Shown one piece after another: positions 8,862 through 17,971 of a DNA stretch of 64,000 nucleotides (within the stretch, counting starts at the first letter, position 1; each line of letters begins with the position of its first letter). The translations under genes and the position numbers were made by a program. The notes below the pieces were generated by a model. That model did not search any database, was not told where the DNA came from, and saw only the letters and a list, made by a program, of their open reading frames with translations. Source of the stretch: Ensifer sp. Root278 (GTDB taxonomy: Bacteria > Pseudomonadota > Alphaproteobacteria > Rhizobiales > Rhizobiaceae); the NCBI RefSeq assembly GCF_001429285.1, contig NZ_LMJJ01000001.1:502565-566564 (forward strand). Direction: 5' to 3'.

Positions 8862-11800
8862 TTATTCTGCAGCCGTTCGCGCCGCCGTCGAAAGCTGTGT
8901 CAGCCACGCCCGCATCGCTGCCGGCCGCACCGGCTTGTTCTGGATCGAAACGCCGTCGCGCTCGGCCGCGGTGCGCACTTCCGGCGAGCGGTCCGCCGTC
9001 ACCAGCAGGGCCGGGATCGCCTCGCCGGCGGAAAGCCGGATCTTCGCAATTGCCTCGATGCCAGTGCCGTCGTCGAGATGATAGTCGGCGATGATCGCGT
9101 GCGGTTTCTCGGCCGGCTCTCCCGTCATCTCGGCACAGGCGGCAACCGATTCCGCCGTGCTGACGACGCAGCCCCAGCCCGAAAGCAGCACTTTCATGCC
9201 CTCGAGGATGCGCGGTTCGTTGTCGATGCAGAGCACGCGCAAGCCGTTGAGCGCCTCGCTCGCCTTGTTGGGGACAACTGGGCGGACCGCGACCGGTTCG
9301 CCGGCGCTTACGTCCAGCGGCAGCGTCACCTTGAATCCGGTGCCCTTGCCCGGTGTCGATTGCAGGCTGACCGGATGGTTGAGCACGCGCGAGATGCGAT
9401 CGACGATCGATAGGCCGAGGCCGAGCCCGGAAGCGGTGCGCGCGCCCTCGTCGAGCCGTGCGAATTCCTTGAAGACCGTCCGGAACTTCGACGACGGAAT
9501 GCCGATGCCGGAATCGAGCACCTCGATCGTCGCCATCGCGCCATGTCTGCGCACGCCGACCAGCACCTTGCCGGTGAGCGTATACTTGATCGCGTTGGAA
9601 ACGAGGTTCTGCACCACGCGGCGCAAAAGGTTCGGATCGCTGCGCACGACCAGCGAGGTCGGCATGACCACCAGGTCGAGATCCTTGGCGCGCGCGATCG
9701 GCGCGAAGTCGGTCTCGATGCGGCGGAGCAGGTCGTTGAGCGGGACGGATTGCAGCCGCGGCTTCATTGCGCCGGTGTCGAGGCGCGAAATATCGAGCAC
9801 GGCGCCAAGAATGGCCTCGACCGATTCCAGCGAGGAATCGATGTTCTCGACGAGCGTGCTGTTGTCGGAATCGCCCAGCCGCTCGACCAGCGAGGACGAA
9901 TAGAGACGGGCGGCATTGAGCGGCTGCAGAATATCGTGGCCGGCAGCGGCGAAGAACCGCGTCTTGCCGATATTGGCCTCTTCCGCGGCCGCCCGTGCTT
10001 CGGCGAGTTCCCGGTTCACGCGGGTCAGTTCGCCGGTGCGTTCCTCGACGCGCAGTTCCAGCGTCTCGTTCGCCTGCTTCAGCGCCATGTCGGCGGCAAC
10101 GCGCTGGGTGATGTCGGTATAGGTGGTGACGATGCCCTTGTCGGGCATGGCATTGGTGCGCACTTCGATGATGCGCTCGCCATTGCCAAGTTCGAGCAGG
10201 AAGGGCTTGTCCAGCGTCAGAAAGTTGGCGATCAATCCCTTTTCCTGATCCTTGCGGATATCGCCGCGCTTGGTGAGGATCGAAACGATATCGGCGAGCG
10301 GGAAGCCCACCTGGCCGGCCGCCTCGGGCAGATCCAGAAGCTGGCGGAAGCGGCGGTTCCAGATGATCAGGTTGTTGGCGTTGTCGAAGACGGCGATGCC
10401 CTGGTCCATCTGCGAGAGCGCGGTCTGCAGCATATCCTGATTGTATTGCAGCGCCTCGCTCGCCTGGTCGAGCAGCCAGGCCGTGTCCGATGACGTGTCG
10501 TCGCCGCGCTGCAGGACGAGCGAAAGCACGAGCCGCGCCGACGACGAGCCGATGGCACTGCCGAGCAGTTGCTCGGAGAAATGCACAACGGCCATGTCCG
10601 CCGGCGCATTGTCGTCCAGCCAGCGGCCGGATTGGCGCTCATAGGTGTGGAACGAGCGCTGCATGCGCTCGGTGCCCATGTAGCGGCCGATCGTCGCCTT
10701 GAGATCGCGCACGGTGACCTTGGTCTTCCGGCCGCGGAACGTGCCTTCGGTGCGCGACCGCCGGGTGATGAAGACGCCGGCCTGAAAGCGCTCGATCGGT
10801 TTCGGCGTCCGGGTCAGCGAGCCGAGCACATAGGCGCTGCAGTTGACGAGCAGGCTCAGCATCGTGGCATTCACCAGCGGGTCGGCGCGGGGACCCGAGA
10901 AGAGGTCCGTAAATGGCAGCAGGAAGCTCAGCACCGTTGCCGCGACTTGGGAATTGTCCGGTCCGCCGAGGCTCGGCAGGAACAGGAGATACGCCCAGAC
11001 GAAAAAGCCGGAGACCATGCCGGTGATCGCGCCGCGCGCATTCGCCTGGCGCCAGATGAGACCGCCGAGCATGGCCGGCGCCATCTGGGAGATGGCGACG
11101 AAGGAGAGGAGCCCGAGCGAAGCTAGACCGGCACTGATATCGGCGGAGCGGTAATAGCCATAGCCGAGCAGGAGGACGACGAAGATCGCCGAACGGCGGA
11201 TGTTGAGCAGCGTCCCCGCGAGGTTTTCCTGAAGCCCGCCGCGCTGGCTGAGATTGCGGCGCAGGAACACCGGCATGACGATGTCGTTGGAGATCATGAT
11301 CGACAGCGCCACGGAGGCGACGATCACCATGGCCGTTGCTGCCGAGAAGCCGCCAATGAAAGTGATGAGCGTCAGCAGCGGCAGGCCGTTGGCGAGCGGC
11401 AGAGTCAAGAGGTAAAGATCCGCGTCGCCGGAGCCCGAGAAAGTGAGGAGGCCGGCAATCGCGATCGGCAGCACGAAGAGATTGATGCCGATCAGGTAGA
11501 GCGGAAACAGAATGCCGGCGGTACGCAACTCCCCTTCGGTGCGGTTCTCGACGACGGTCACATGGAACTGCCGCGGCAGCATGATGATCGCGAAGGCGGA
11601 GGTGACGATCAGCAGGATCCAGCGCGCCGTCGGCGTTTCATAGGAAAGTGCGGATTGCACCGCCGGGCTCTCTGCCGCCAGCGACCAGAGATGCGCCGGG
11701 CCGTTGAAGATGACGAAGACGATGTAGAAGCCGGCAGTGACGAGCGCGACGAGCTTGACCAGCGATTCCATTGCGATCGCGAGGATCAGTCCGTCCTGAT

Positions 11801-12365
11801 GTTCTGTCGCGTCCGTATGGCGCGTACCGAAGACGATGGCGAAGCAGGCGAGGAACAGGGTCACGAGCAGGGGCAGGTCGATGAAACTCTGCCCCGCGCC
11901 GATGCCATAGTCGCTGGTGTTGATCATCGCCGCGACGGAGCTCGAAATCGCCTTGAGCTGCAATGCGATATAGGGGATGGCACCGACCAGCGAGATCAGT
12001 GCAACGATCGCCGCCACGGCCGGGTTCTTGCCGTAGCGCGCGGCGATGAAGTCGGCGACGGAGGTCAGCTTCTCGGTCTTGGCAAGGCGGATGATCTTGC
12101 GGATCAGCGGCATGCCCAGCGTGAACATCAGGATGGGTCCGATGTAGATGCCGGTGAATTCGAGCCCGCGCTCGGCGGCAAGCCCGATGCCGCCGAAATA
12201 GGTCCAGGACGTGCAATAGATCGCAAGGCTGAGCGCATAGACGAGCGGTCTGCCTTTCAGCGCAGCGCTTTTCCTCCTGGCCCGCCGGTCGCCATAGCTC
12301 GCGACTGCAAACAGCAGCAGCAGATAGGCGAAGGCCGAGGCAAAGATGACCGAACCCGAAAGCAT
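8862..12365 (-). CDS. SSF-transporter/STAC/PAS hybrid sensor histidine kinase (CrbS/MxtR-like)
   Basis: 1167 residues. Residues 1 to about 500 are a sodium:solute symporter-like domain with 12-13 membrane helices (YALSLAIYCTSWTYFGGIG, SVADFIAARYGKNPAVAAIV). A STAC-like linker, a PAS domain (QMDQGIAVFDNANNLIIWNR) and a coiled coil follow. The histidine kinase has phosphoacceptor His810 in AGHDILQPLNAARLYSS, an N box NLVSNAIKYT and G boxes DSGIGIP and GLGLGLSI. A C-terminal receiver has Asp1094 in IIADYHLDDGTG. This architecture defines the CrbS/MxtR group, thought to sense a carboxylate such as acetate. The likely partner is the convergent LuxR-type regulator. Whether the symporter part still transports is unknown. 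Confidence 0.92.
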   Translation of the reverse strand: MLSGSVIFASAFAYLLLLFAVASYGDRRARRKSAALKGRPLVYALSLAIYCTSWTYFGGIGLAAERGLEFTGIYIGPILMFTLGMPLIRKIIRLAKTEKLTSVADFIAARYGKNPAVAAIVALISLVGAIPYIALQLKAISSSVAAMINTSDYGIGAGQSFIDLPLLVTLFLACFAIVFGTRHTDATEHQDGLILAIAMESLVKLVALVTAGFYIVFVIFNGPAHLWSLAAESPAVQSALSYETPTARWILLIVTSAFAIIMLPRQFHVTVVENRTEGELRTAGILFPLYLIGINLFVLPIAIAGLLTFSGSGDADLYLLTLPLANGLPLLTLITFIGGFSAATAMVIVASVALSIMISNDIVMPVFLRRNLSQRGGLQENLAGTLLNIRRSAIFVVLLLGYGYYRSADISAGLASLGLLSFVAISQMAPAMLGGLIWRQANARGAITGMVSGFFVWAYLLFLPSLGGPDNSQVAATVLSFLLPFTDLFSGPRADPLVNATMLSLLVNCSAYVLGSLTRTPKPIERFQAGVFITRRSRTEGTFRGRKTKVTVRDLKATIGRYMGTERMQRSFHTYERQSGRWLDDNAPADMAVVHFSEQLLGSAIGSSSARLVLSLVLQRGDDTSSDTAWLLDQASEALQYNQDMLQTALSQMDQGIAVFDNANNLIIWNRRFRQLLDLPEAAGQVGFPLADIVSILTKRGDIRKDQEKGLIANFLTLDKPFLLELGNGERIIEVRTNAMPDKGIVTTYTDITQRVAADMALKQANETLELRVEERTGELTRVNRELAEARAAAEEANIGKTRFFAAAGHDILQPLNAARLYSSSLVERLGDSDNSTLVENIDSSLESVEAILGAVLDISRLDTGAMKPRLQSVPLNDLLRRIETDFAPIARAKDLDLVVMPTSLVVRSDPNLLRRVVQNLVSNAIKYTLTGKVLVGVRRHGAMATIEVLDSGIGIPSSKFRTVFKEFARLDEGARTASGLGLGLSIVDRISRVLNHPVSLQSTPGKGTGFKVTLPLDVSAGEPVAVRPVVPNKASEALNGLRVLCIDNEPRILEGMKVLLSGWGCVVSTAESVAACAEMTGEPAEKPHAIIADYHLDDGTGIEAIAKIRLSAGEAIPALLVTADRSPEVRTAAERDGVSIQNKPVRPAAMRAWLTQLSTAARTAAE

Positions 12366-12627
12366 GCCTCACTCCTCCGACGCGAAGCATAGGACAAGTC
12401 CGCGAGGTTGAGAATTGCCCGCCATATGAGTCTTAAGTCCAAGGTGCTGCAAGAGAAAATGGTCTGCCGGATGTGGAAGGGAGTTTGATCCTTCTTTTGG
12501 CAGGCGTGGTTTGACCAAAGGCAAAGAAAGGTTTTCTCGGTGCCCGCTTTGGTTTAGTTTCCGTAAACGGTTGCAGCGCGGGACAGCGCCGGCGGTCGTT
12601 TTCAACGGGGATGATACGGAGAGACGT

Positions 12628-13056
12628 ATGCTGAATGAGTTCAAGGAGTTTATTGCCCGCGGGAACGTGATGGACCTCGCGGTCGGTGTCATCATCGGCG
12701 CCGCCTTCAGCAAGATCGTCACGTCGGTCGTCGAAGACCTCGTGATGCCCATCGTCGGCGCGCTGACCGGTGGTGGTTTCGACTTCTCCAACTACTTCCT
12801 ACCGCTGTCGGCCAACGTCACGGCGACGTCTCTCGCCGCTGCCCGTCAGCAGGGCGCTGTCTTTGCCTATGGCAACTTCATCACCGTGCTCATCAATTTC
12901 CTGATCCTCGCCTGGATCATCTTCTTGATGATCAAGGCCGTGAACCGCATGCGCGCGTCGATCGAGAAGAAGAAGGACGAGGCACCGGCCGCGCCACCGC
13001 CGGAAGATATCCTTCTGCTCTCCGAAATCCGCGACCTGTTGAAACAGCGCGCCTGA
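12628..13056 (+). CDS. mscL: Large-conductance mechanosensitive channel MscL
   Basis: 142 residues from the ATG at 12628. It is a homopentameric inner-membrane channel that opens under membrane tension during osmotic downshock. The family start [20 protein letters not shown], the pore-lining helix [20 protein letters not shown], the second helix [20 protein letters not shown] and the charged C-terminal bundle are all present, at normal length. The frame opens 39 codons upstream, but that extension is unlike the family. The 262-bp divergent gap to the kinase gene should hold both promoters, but no convincing promoter hexamers were picked out. Confidence 0.96.
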   Translation: MLNEFKEFIARGNVMDLAVGVIIGAAFSKIVTSVVEDLVMPIVGALTGGGFDFSNYFLPLSANVTATSLAAARQQGAVFAYGNFITVLINFLILAWIIFLMIKAVNRMRASIEKKKDEAPAAPPPEDILLLSEIRDLLKQRA

Positions 13057-13062
13057 GGCTTC

Positions 13063-13090
13063 TCGCGGCCCCGTTCTGGCGGGGCCGCGA
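13063..13090 (+). terminator. GC-rich hairpin after mscL
   Basis: Perfect 11-bp arms 13063-13073 and 13080-13090 with a 6-nt loop, starting 7 nt past the mscL stop. There is no T-tract, so termination is probable rather than certain. Confidence 0.6.
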
Positions 13091-13263
13091 AACATCACAA
13101 AAATCGATAAACCGGTCAGATAAAGTCGCGTGATCGCAGAAGCGAAAGCGGCTAGAAGCGATGGGCAGTCTGGAGCGGTCCATTTCCGCTCTAATCCATT
13201 GGAATCTTTCACGATGATCTCGGGCGATCCGGCGCGGGACCGTCGTGCCTCCGGAGCCCGCCG

Positions 13264-14430
13264 ATGACCATCCTCAGCACCATCAGCCCCCGCGCACTTG
13301 CGGCGCCCGAAAGCGGCATCGTCGAGGTGGTGAACTATGCCCGCGGGCGCGACGGCCTGATCCCGCTCTGGGTCGGCGAAGGCGACCTGCCGACGCCGGC
13401 CTTTATCAGCGATGCGGCACGCGAGGCGCTTTCCGCCGGCGAGACCTTCTACACTTGGCAGCGCGGCATCCCGCCGCTGCGCGAGGCGCTGTCGCGCTAC
13501 TATCAGCGGCGTTTCCAGAAAGCCCTTTCGCCCGAAAATTTCTACGTCGTCGGCTCCGGCATGCAGGCAATCAAGCTCTCGATCGAGGCGATCGCTTCGC
13601 CGGGAGACGAGATGGTGCTGCTGACGCCGGCCTGGCCGAATTTTGCCGCTGCCGCTGACCTCTCTGGCGTCCGTCCAGTTTCCGTCGAACTGCGCTTTGA
13701 ACACGGAAAGTGGCAGCTCGATCTCGATCGACTGGAAGCGGCGATCGGCCCGAAGACCAGGGCACTGTTCATCAACACGCCGTCGAACCCGACGGGATGG
13801 ACCGCGACCAAGGAAGAACTGGCCGCGATCCTGGCGCTGGCGCGCAAGCATGGTCTGTGGATCATCGCCGACGAGATCTACGCGCTCTATTATTATGCCG
13901 GCGCCCGCGCGCCGTCCTTCCTCGATGTCATGGAAGAGGGCGACCGGATCCTCTTCGTCAATTCCTTCTCGAAGAACTGGTCGATGACCGGCTGGCGGGT
14001 GGGTTGGATCGTCGCCCCGCCGGAGATGGGGCAGGTGTTGGAGAACCTGGTGCAATATTCGACGTCAGGCGTCGCCCAGTTCATGCAGCGCGGTGCCGTC
14101 GTGGCGCTTGACGAGGGCGATGCCTTCCTGGACGCGAATGTCGCCAAGGCGACCAGCAACCGTGACGTCTTCTGCGACGCGCTGATCGCTACCAACCGGG
14201 TGGAAACGCTGAAGCCGGATGGAGCGCTCTACGCGTTCCTGAAAATCGACGGCGTCACGGATTCGCGCGCGGCCGCGATCGATATCGTCGACAAGACGGG
14301 CGTCGGCCTGGCGCCCGGCACCGCCTTTGGCGATGGTGGTTCGCTGTTCATGCGCGCCTGCTTCCTGCGCGACCCGGCCCAGGTGAAGGAAGCCGCGCAC
14401 CGCTTGCAGGGTTACATCCTCGGGCGCTGA
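13264..14430 (+). CDS. PLP-dependent class I/II aminotransferase (AspC/ArAT-like)
   Basis: 388 residues. A fold-type I aminotransferase with the substrate loop PLWVGEGDLPTPAFI, the NTPSNPTGW motif, the PLP-contacting DEIYALYYY and the catalytic lysine in FVNSFSKNWSMTGWRVGWI. A GGAG ribosome-binding site lies about 9 nt before the ATG. The family includes aspartate, aromatic and other amino acid transaminases, and the substrate cannot be fixed from sequence. It converges on a chorismate mutase gene, which makes a role in phenylalanine or tyrosine formation plausible but unproven. Confidence 0.88.
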   Translation: MTILSTISPRALAAPESGIVEVVNYARGRDGLIPLWVGEGDLPTPAFISDAAREALSAGETFYTWQRGIPPLREALSRYYQRRFQKALSPENFYVVGSGMQAIKLSIEAIASPGDEMVLLTPAWPNFAAAADLSGVRPVSVELRFEHGKWQLDLDRLEAAIGPKTRALFINTPSNPTGWTATKEELAAILALARKHGLWIIADEIYALYYYAGARAPSFLDVMEEGDRILFVNSFSKNWSMTGWRVGWIVAPPEMGQVLENLVQYSTSGVAQFMQRGAVVALDEGDAFLDANVAKATSNRDVFCDALIATNRVETLKPDGALYAFLKIDGVTDSRAAAIDIVDKTGVGLAPGTAFGDGGSLFMRACFLRDPAQVKEAAHRLQGYILGR

Positions 14431-14464
14431 CTTCTGCCAGGAAGGGCGATCGAAGACGGCGACG

Positions 14465-14773
14465 CTATTCGTCGCCGGTTTCGCCGAGCAGCTTCTGCTC
14501 ATGGGCAATTGCGTGGCCAATCAGCCGCGCCCAGATGTCCTCGTAGAAGTCAGGATCGAGGTTGTAGCTCGCGGCGTTCTTGCGGGCGTTCTCACGCACT
14601 TCCATCACCCGCGCCGGAATGTCGGCCTTCAGCTTCAGCGGCCGTTTGATCTCGGCCGCCCGGTCGATATAGCCCCAGCGTTCGGCAAACAGCGTCATCA
14701 GCGCCTGGTCGAGCCGGTCGATTTCGGCACGCACGTCGGCCATGGTGGTGCATTGCGCGGGGGTCTTTTGCAT
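14465..14773 (-). CDS. Chorismate mutase (AroQ type)
   Basis: 102 residues from the ATG at 14773. Converts chorismate to prephenate, the branch point to Phe and Tyr. The all-helical AroQ pattern is visible: RAEIDRLDQALMTLFAERWG, the lysine-containing KRPLKLKADIPARVMEVREN, and the C-terminal DPDFYEDIWARLIGHAIAHE. It stands alone, not fused to prephenate dehydratase or DAHP synthase. The frame stays open 58 codons upstream, but that part is not family-like. Its upstream region contains the long inverted repeat at 14949-15017. Confidence 0.9.
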   Translation of the reverse strand: MQKTPAQCTTMADVRAEIDRLDQALMTLFAERWGYIDRAAEIKRPLKLKADIPARVMEVRENARKNAASYNLDPDFYEDIWARLIGHAIAHEQKLLGETGDE

Positions 14774-14948
14774 CTGTCTCGTCCGATTGCCTGGTGCATG
14801 GCCGTCGTGGCCAAGCGCAGGTCCAGGTGTTCGAGCGTCCCTCGGCTCTGGGCAAGCGGAGCGCTCTTGCGGCGCACTGCTAACAAACGATGAGCTCAAT
14901 GAGAAGGGGCAACAGGGTCGCAGCATGCGACCGGTGACGGTGGTCACC

Positions 14949-15017
14949 TCAGCAGGCGATCGCTGGGCAGGGGAGGAGGGTGCGGTCCTGTCTCCGTCTG
15001 CGGCGATCGCCTGCTGA
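14949..15017. repeat. Perfect 15-bp inverted repeat with 39-nt centre
   Basis: Arms 14949-14963 and 15003-15017 are exact reverse complements and contain GCGATCGC. The centre carries further partial pairing (GCAG..GGAG against CTCC..CTGC), so a hairpin of nearly 70 nt can form. It lies in the 354-bp gene-free stretch between chorismate mutase (whose transcript would start to its right or within it) and the oxidase operon. A second small palindrome, GGTGAC-N4-GTCACC, adjoins it at 14933-14948. It could be a leader structure or a relic repeat. Confidence 0.6.
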
Positions 15018-15060
15018 CGTGTTGAGGGAAGTTAGCCGGCCAAGCTTGAGCGAGGCTTTT

Positions 15061-15110
15061 TAGAGCGGGATGAGGAAAAGCGTATGCGGTTTTCCGCCCG
15101 CATCTCGCTC
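15061..15110. repeat. Rhizobial palindromic repeat after the oxidase operon
   Basis: The sequence has the layout of the common rhizobial palindrome: GAGCGGGATG, then a central GCGGTTTTCCGC stretch, then CATCTCGCTC as the closing arm. It starts 18 nt beyond the stop of the 38-residue protein and, read on the minus strand, could serve as the operon's 3' hairpin. Confidence 0.5.
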
Positions 15111-15127
15111 GAACTTATGAGAATCGA

Positions 15128-15244
15128 TCACGTTCCGATCATCAGCTTGATCGCGAGGCCGACGATCGTCACGGCTGCCACCCCGGCGCACCACAGGCCC
15201 ACGAACCAGAGAAGCTTGCGGCCGGTTCCGGTTTCATCAGTCAA
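15128..15244 (-). CDS. CydX-like small oxidase subunit (DUF2474 type)
   Basis: A 38-residue gene on the minus strand. It starts with TTG at 15244, overlapping the cydB stop as TTGA. The protein begins with a short polar segment TDETGTGRK and continues as one membrane helix (LLWFVGLWCAGVAAVTIVGL and on), ending KLMIGT. Single-helix proteins in this position stabilise cytochrome bd oxidases (CydX, CydY, CydZ and DUF2474 types). The position, size and overlap support it being a third subunit. The DUF2474 assignment is from memory of the family. Confidence 0.75.
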   Translation of the reverse strand: MTDETGTGRKLLWFVGLWCAGVAAVTIVGLAIKLMIGT

Positions 15245-16245
15245 TGGTAACCCTCCTCCGGATCGACTTTGCCGCGGAACACCCAATAGGAATAGCCGGT
15301 ATAGGCGAGGATGATCGGCACCAGCACCAGCGCGCCGGCGAGCAGGAAGGACAGGCTCTCCTCAGGCGCCGCCGCATCCCAGATGGTCAGCGATGGCGGC
15401 ACCATATAGGGGTAGAAGCTGATGCCGATGCCGGCATAGCCGAGCACGAACAGGCCGAGCGCCGCAAGAAACGGCCGGCTGTCGTGCCTGTTGCGAATGC
15501 CTGTGATCAGCGCATACAGGCAACTGAGAACGAGGGCTGGCACGATGACGCTGAAGATCGCCGTCGGAAAGCCGAACCAGCGCTTCAGATATTGCGGCTC
15601 CAGGAACGGAGTCCACAGACTGACGATGCCCATGGCGGCGACGGTGCCGAACGAGCACTTGAGCGCGAGGTCGCGGGCGCGGTCGGCGAGGTCGCCATGG
15701 GTCTTCATGACCAGCCAGGTGGAGCCGAGCAGGGCATAACCGACGACGACGGCGACGCCGGTCATGATCGAGAAGGGCGTCAGCCAGTCCCACCAGCCGC
15801 CGACATAGGCGCGGTTCTCGACGGGGATACCCTGGACGAGCGCGCCGAGAGTTATGCCTTGCGCGAAGGCGGCGAGCATCGAACCGCCCGAGAACGCCCA
15901 GTTCCAGAGATATTCGGCACGCCTGGTGCGCCAGCGATATTCGAAGGCGACGCCGCGGAAGATGAGGCCGATGACCATGGCGATAACAGGGGCGTAGAGT
16001 GCCGGCAGGATCGTCGCATAAGCGAGCGGAAACACCGCCATCAGACCGCCGCCGCCGAGCACCAGCCAGGTTTCGTTGCCGTCCCAGACCGGCGCGACGG
16101 AATTCATCATCACGTCGCGGTCGTGCTTCTCCGGGAAGAACGGGAAGAGGATGCCGACGCCGAGGTCGAAGCCGTCGAGAATGACATAGGCGAGCACCGC
16201 AAAGGCGATGATGGCGGCCCAGATGAACGGCAGATCAAACTCCAT
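15241..16245 (-). CDS. cydB: Cytochrome bd/CIO-type ubiquinol oxidase subunit II
   Basis: 334 residues from the ATG at 16245, which has a GGAGG ribosome-binding site about 8 nt before it. Integral membrane subunit with the family motifs AYVILDGFDLGVGILFPF, PVWDGNETWLVLGGGGLMAV, FRGVAFEYRWR and the C-terminal PIILAYTGYSYWVFRGKV. It pairs with subunit I to reduce oxygen to water with quinol electrons without pumping protons. It overlaps the subunit I gene by 11 bp and the small third gene by 4 bp, so all three are one operon. Confidence 0.95.
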   Translation of the reverse strand: MEFDLPFIWAAIIAFAVLAYVILDGFDLGVGILFPFFPEKHDRDVMMNSVAPVWDGNETWLVLGGGGLMAVFPLAYATILPALYAPVIAMVIGLIFRGVAFEYRWRTRRAEYLWNWAFSGGSMLAAFAQGITLGALVQGIPVENRAYVGGWWDWLTPFSIMTGVAVVVGYALLGSTWLVMKTHGDLADRARDLALKCSFGTVAAMGIVSLWTPFLEPQYLKRWFGFPTAIFSVIVPALVLSCLYALITGIRNRHDSRPFLAALGLFVLGYAGIGISFYPYMVPPSLTIWDAAAPEESLSFLLAGALVLVPIILAYTGYSYWVFRGKVDPEEGYH

Positions 16246-17677
16246 GACGACCTCCATGAGTGCTGGTGCTGGCGATGGCGGGGCCTGGCATGATGCCGGA
16301 GCTGCGCAGCGGCCCTTCGTCGAGATCCGGCATCGGATCACGCGGCAATCGCGCCATCAGCCTCAGGATGTAGAAGGTGCCGGCGCCGAAGACGAAGAAG
16401 TAGACGATGATAAAGGCGATCAGCGAGGCGGCGACGGCAGGGGCTGCGATCGGCGCCACCGAGTTCACTGTCAGCAGGTGGCCGTAGACCGTGTAGGGCT
16501 GGCGGCCGACTTCGGTGGTGACCCAGCCGGCGAGCACGGCGACGAAGCCGGCCGGGCCCATCACGACTGCCGCCCGATGCAGCCAGACATTGCTGTCGAG
16601 CGTGCCGCGGTAACGACACCAGAGCGACCAGAGGCCGATGCCGAGCATGGCGAACCCAAGGCCGACCATCACCCGGAAGGACCAGAACACGATGCCGACG
16701 GGCGGATGCAGCTCTTCCGGGATCGTATCGAGGCCGGCGAGCGGCGCGTTGAGGTCGTGCTTCAGGATCAGGCTGGAGAGTTTTGGAACCTCGATGGCAT
16801 AGTCGACGCGCTTTTCGGGCGAGTTCGGAATGCCGAAAAGGATCAGCGGCGCCCCATCCGGATGGCTCTGGTAGTGGCCTTCCATCGCCATCACCTTGGC
16901 CGGCTGGTGTTCCAGCGTGTTCAGCCCGTGCATGTCGCCGGCAAAGATCTGGATGGGCGCGACGATCGCCGCCATCCACATCGCCATCGAGAACATTTTG
17001 CGGGCGCGGCGCGGCGCCGTCTTGCGGATGAGGTGCCAGGCGCCGCAGGCGCCGACGACGAAGGCGGTCGTGAGGTAAGCGGCAAGCACCATATGGGTAA
17101 GGCGATAGGGGAAGGACGGGTTGAAGACGATCGCCCACCAGTCGACCGGGACGAACTGGCCCGCTTCGTTCATGGCGAAACCGGCGGGCGTCTGCATCCA
17201 GGAATTTGCCGAAAGGATCCAGGTGGCGGAAATCAACGTGCCGATGGCGACCATGACAGTGGCCAAGAAATGCAGTTTTGGCCCGACGCGGTTGAGCCCG
17301 AAGAGCATGACGCCGAGGAAGCCCGCCTCGAGGAAGAAGGCGGTAAGCACCTCGTAGCCCATCAGCGGCCCGATGATCGGCCCGGCCTTGTCGGAAAAGA
17401 CGCTCCAGTTGGTGCCGAACTGGTAGGACATGACGATGCCGGAGACCACACCCATGCCGAAGGCGACCGCGAAGATCGTTTTCCAGAAGTGGAAGAGTTC
17501 GAGGTAGACCTCGTCCTTTTTCAAGAGCCACAAACCTTCCAGTACCGCGAGGTAGCTCGCAAGGCCGATGGAAAAAGCAGGGAAGATGATGTGGAAGGAG
17601 ACGGTGAAGGCGAACTGGAAGCGAGCGAGCAGGGTCGCATCGAAACTCTCAAACACGGGCGCAATCCTTTCAGACAT
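16235..17677 (-). CDS. cydA: Cytochrome bd/CIO-type ubiquinol oxidase subunit I
   Basis: 480 residues with about nine helices. The N-terminus RFQFAFTVSFHIIFPAFSIG carries the haem b595 histidine. Later come the Met and His ligand regions, and GWVTTEVGRQPYTVYGHLLT, where E. coli CydA has GRQPW. The stretch between helices 6 and 7 is short, as in cyanide-insensitive (CioA) oxidases rather than the long-Q-loop E. coli type. First gene of the operon with cydB and the 38-residue protein. The 294-bp gap upstream of it probably holds the promoter, but no clear FNR or FixK box was found. Confidence 0.95.
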   Translation of the reverse strand: MSERIAPVFESFDATLLARFQFAFTVSFHIIFPAFSIGLASYLAVLEGLWLLKKDEVYLELFHFWKTIFAVAFGMGVVSGIVMSYQFGTNWSVFSDKAGPIIGPLMGYEVLTAFFLEAGFLGVMLFGLNRVGPKLHFLATVMVAIGTLISATWILSANSWMQTPAGFAMNEAGQFVPVDWWAIVFNPSFPYRLTHMVLAAYLTTAFVVGACGAWHLIRKTAPRRARKMFSMAMWMAAIVAPIQIFAGDMHGLNTLEHQPAKVMAMEGHYQSHPDGAPLILFGIPNSPEKRVDYAIEVPKLSSLILKHDLNAPLAGLDTIPEELHPPVGIVFWSFRVMVGLGFAMLGIGLWSLWCRYRGTLDSNVWLHRAAVVMGPAGFVAVLAGWVTTEVGRQPYTVYGHLLTVNSVAPIAAPAVAASLIAFIIVYFFVFGAGTFYILRLMARLPRDPMPDLDEGPLRSSGIMPGPAIASTSTHGGRHGV

Positions 17678-17971
17678 ACGGCAACGCGCGTCGCTGACGC
17701 GTGGCCGTATCGCTCTGGCTGCTGCATCATTCGTCCCATGATCGATCGTCGATCAGGGGACTTTTCTTGGCCGTCCGTCGGGGCGTTTTCGGTGTTGGCC
17801 CCGGCTTCTCAGCATGCGCTTGAATCTGAGCCAAATTTGCCAAACGTCAATGACAGCGCGTCCGCCACGTTGTCACACTGCGGCAATGTCGCGCTGCGGC
17901 ATATTGGACGGAGCTTCACCAGAGAGCGAAGCTGGCGACCGGCAATCGATCAAAGGGTTGCCGGGATGGCG

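Noticed and set aside
17678-17971. FNR/FixK box upstream of the oxidase operon
   Set aside because: TTGA-like half sites are present, but none pair as TTGAT-N4-ATCAA.
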